8,127 nucleotides of DNA. It comes from Lachnospiraceae bacterium UBA1267. Its GTDB lineage: Bacteria; Bacillota; Clostridia; Lachnospirales; Lachnospiraceae. The notes below the pieces were generated by a model. It was given only the letters and a program-made list of their open reading frames with translations. It did no database searches and was not told the origin of the DNA. A program made the translations under genes and the position numbers. Below are positions 6,795 to 8,127 of this stretch, one piece after another. The stretch spans positions 1-8,127 of the forward strand of contig DBVJ01000107.1 in the NCBI GenBank assembly GCA_002308115.1, written 5' to 3'. Within the stretch, counting starts at the first letter, position 1. Each line of letters opens with the position of its first letter.

Positions 6795-8127
6795 TGAGCC
6801 TGAAACTAAGAACAAAACTTCTGATCATCTTTTTCGCCGTGGCGATCCTCGGCTTTTTAGGGCTGACCGCCATGGGGGTCCTGGCCTACCGGCAGGCGCT
6901 TAGCCAGACCGCAACTTCGCTGCATAAGGAAGCCGTTCTGATCGCGCGTTCCGAGCTCATCCGCCGGCCGAACAGCCAGGAAGCGCTGAATCTCATGGCC
7001 TCCCTGAACGATGCAGACATCTGGATCGTGGACGTGGCCGGAAAAGTGTACGCATCCGCCGGCCCCACCGCCGCCCCGGAAGCCATACCGGGCTTCTCTC
7101 TCACCGAACAGCACACTTTCTATCTGACCGGCACATTTTTCGGGACTCAGCCGGAAGGCACACTCACGGTCTTCGCCCCGATCACCACAGACATTACACT
7201 GAACGGTTATGTGCTGATCCACTGTCCGGCTTCCAGACTCTGGCAGATCGTCAATCAATGGCAGCTCTTCAGTTACATCATCTATGGAATCATGCTGCTT
7301 CTTCTGGCCGTCGTACTGATTCTGGAAAGCGTCTTCACCGTGGGCGCCGTTCAGAAGACGGCCAAGGCCGGCCATGAGTATGCCAACGGAAACCTGAATT
7401 ATCCCCTGACCCTCAGGCGCCGCGATGAGATCGGCGAACTCGCAGAGATCGAAAAGGACCTTGCGCGCCAGGTCGGGACGGCTTCCGAGGACCAGAAGAA
7501 ATTCCTCGCGAACATTTCCCACGATTTCCGCTCGCCGCTCACCTCGATCAAGGGCTATATCGGCGCCATCCAGGACGGGACCATCCCGCCCGAGGCGCAG
7601 AGCCATTATCTGGACGTCGTACTGTCCGAAGTGGACCGCCTCACAACGCTCGCAAATGGCCTTCTGGACCTCACGCAGCTTGAGAAAGGCATCATCCTCC
7701 ACCGCTCCGACTTCGACCTCAGAGAACTGGTTATGGAGGTTCTGCCGGCCTTTGAGGGACGCGTCGAGGAGAAGGAACTCAGTTTCGACGTGACCTTCGA
7801 GTCCGAGACCGTTCCGGTCAACGCGGACCGCGACCGCGTCGGGCAGGTGCTCCACAACCTCATCGACAACGCCATCAAGTTCTCCGAAAATGACAGTACG
7901 ATCGACATCGTCTCCCACCTTGCCGGGGAAAAGGTCTTCGTGTCCGTGCGCGACCACGGCATCGGCATCGAGAAAGAGAACCTGCCCAAGATCTGGACCC
8001 GCTTCTACAAGATCGACCAGTCCCGCGGCAAGGACAAGAAGGGCACAGGTCTCGGGCTTTCCATCGTCCGCGAGATCATTCAGGCCCACAAGGAGAATAT
8101 CGACGTCATCTCCACGCCCGGCGTCGG
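6794..8127 (+). CDS. membrane sensor histidine kinase, C-terminus beyond the window
   Basis: About 444 residues are visible, open at the right edge. A transmembrane helix (about 8-31) is followed by an extracytoplasmic sensor of about 125 residues that I cannot assign to a known ligand fold, a second helix (about 158-178), a HAMP-like linker (about 178-230) ending in RRDEIGEL, and a HisKA dimerisation domain with H-box ISHDFRSPL (phospho-acceptor H243). The HATPase domain shows N-box NLIDNAIKFS (N355, N359), G1 DHGIGI, F-box-like WTRFYK and G2 GTGLGL. Only the last few dozen residues should be missing. The ATG overlaps the regulator's stop as TGATG and has no strong Shine-Dalgarno, so it is probably translated by coupling. 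It should autophosphorylate H243 and pass phosphate to D55 of the adjacent regulator. The signal is unknown. Confidence 0.94.
   Translation, partial: MSLKLRTKLLIIFFAVAILGFLGLTAMGVLAYRQALSQTATSLHKEAVLIARSELIRRPNSQEALNLMASLNDADIWIVDVAGKVYASAGPTAAPEAIPGFSLTEQHTFYLTGTFFGTQPEGTLTVFAPITTDITLNGYVLIHCPASRLWQIVNQWQLFSYIIYGIMLLLLAVVLILESVFTVGAVQKTAKAGHEYANGNLNYPLTLRRRDEIGELAEIEKDLARQVGTASEDQKKFLANISHDFRSPLTSIKGYIGAIQDGTIPPEAQSHYLDVVLSEVDRLTTLANGLLDLTQLEKGIILHRSDFDLRELVMEVLPAFEGRVEEKELSFDVTFESETVPVNADRDRVGQVLHNLIDNAIKFSENDSTIDIVSHLAGEKVFVSVRDHGIGIEKENLPKIWTRFYKIDQSRGKDKKGTGLGLSIVREIIQAHKENIDVISTPGV

Noticed and set aside
6857..8089. A 410-codon open frame on the minus strand opposite the kinase
   Set aside because: The plus strand here encodes an intact HisKA/HATPase kinase with all boxes. 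The antisense frame gives no recognisable domain and is a by-product of GC-biased codon positions.

Overview
The window looks like a chromosomal segment of a moderately GC-rich member of the Bacillota (Clostridia-like). The evidence is a MutS2-type ATPase with an Smr tail, a perfect CIRCE (HrcA) operator, AGGAGG-type ribosome sites, TTGAMW/TATAAT-type promoters, and a long ABC ATPase-permease fusion of a kind common in Clostridia. The genus cannot be named from the sequence alone. No insertion sequence, phage gene, tRNA, rRNA or CRISPR array was seen.

Layout: positions 1-2777 (minus strand) hold most of an ABC transporter with an N-terminal ATPase fused to an FtsX/MacB-like permease that has a very large extracytoplasmic domain; its C-terminus lies beyond the left edge. 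Positions 2832-2878 hold a strong minus-strand terminator that separates it from a small heat-shock protein gene (hsp20, 2930-3382, minus). That gene has a sigma-A type promoter embedded in a perfect CIRCE element. The divergent plus-strand unit starts at a TTGAAA-17-TATAAT promoter and carries mutS2 (3674-6079), an OmpR/PhoB-type response regulator (6090-6794) and a membrane sensor histidine kinase (from 6794, cut by the right edge). The 10-bp gap and the 1-base TGATG overlap make these three genes a likely operon.

How it works together: hsp20 is probably repressed by HrcA and released on heat or folding stress. MutS2 would act on branched DNA and/or collided ribosomes. The kinase and regulator form a cognate pair with unknown signal and targets. 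The ABC protein is probably an exporter or an envelope-remodelling machine, with unknown substrate.

The gene content is ordinary. The less expected signals are regulatory: each of the three promoters carries an inverted repeat with a 9-nt spacer (the known CIRCE and two unassigned ones), and the ABC gene may begin with a leaderless GTG whose first base is the predicted transcription start. I found no convincing undescribed multi-gene system.
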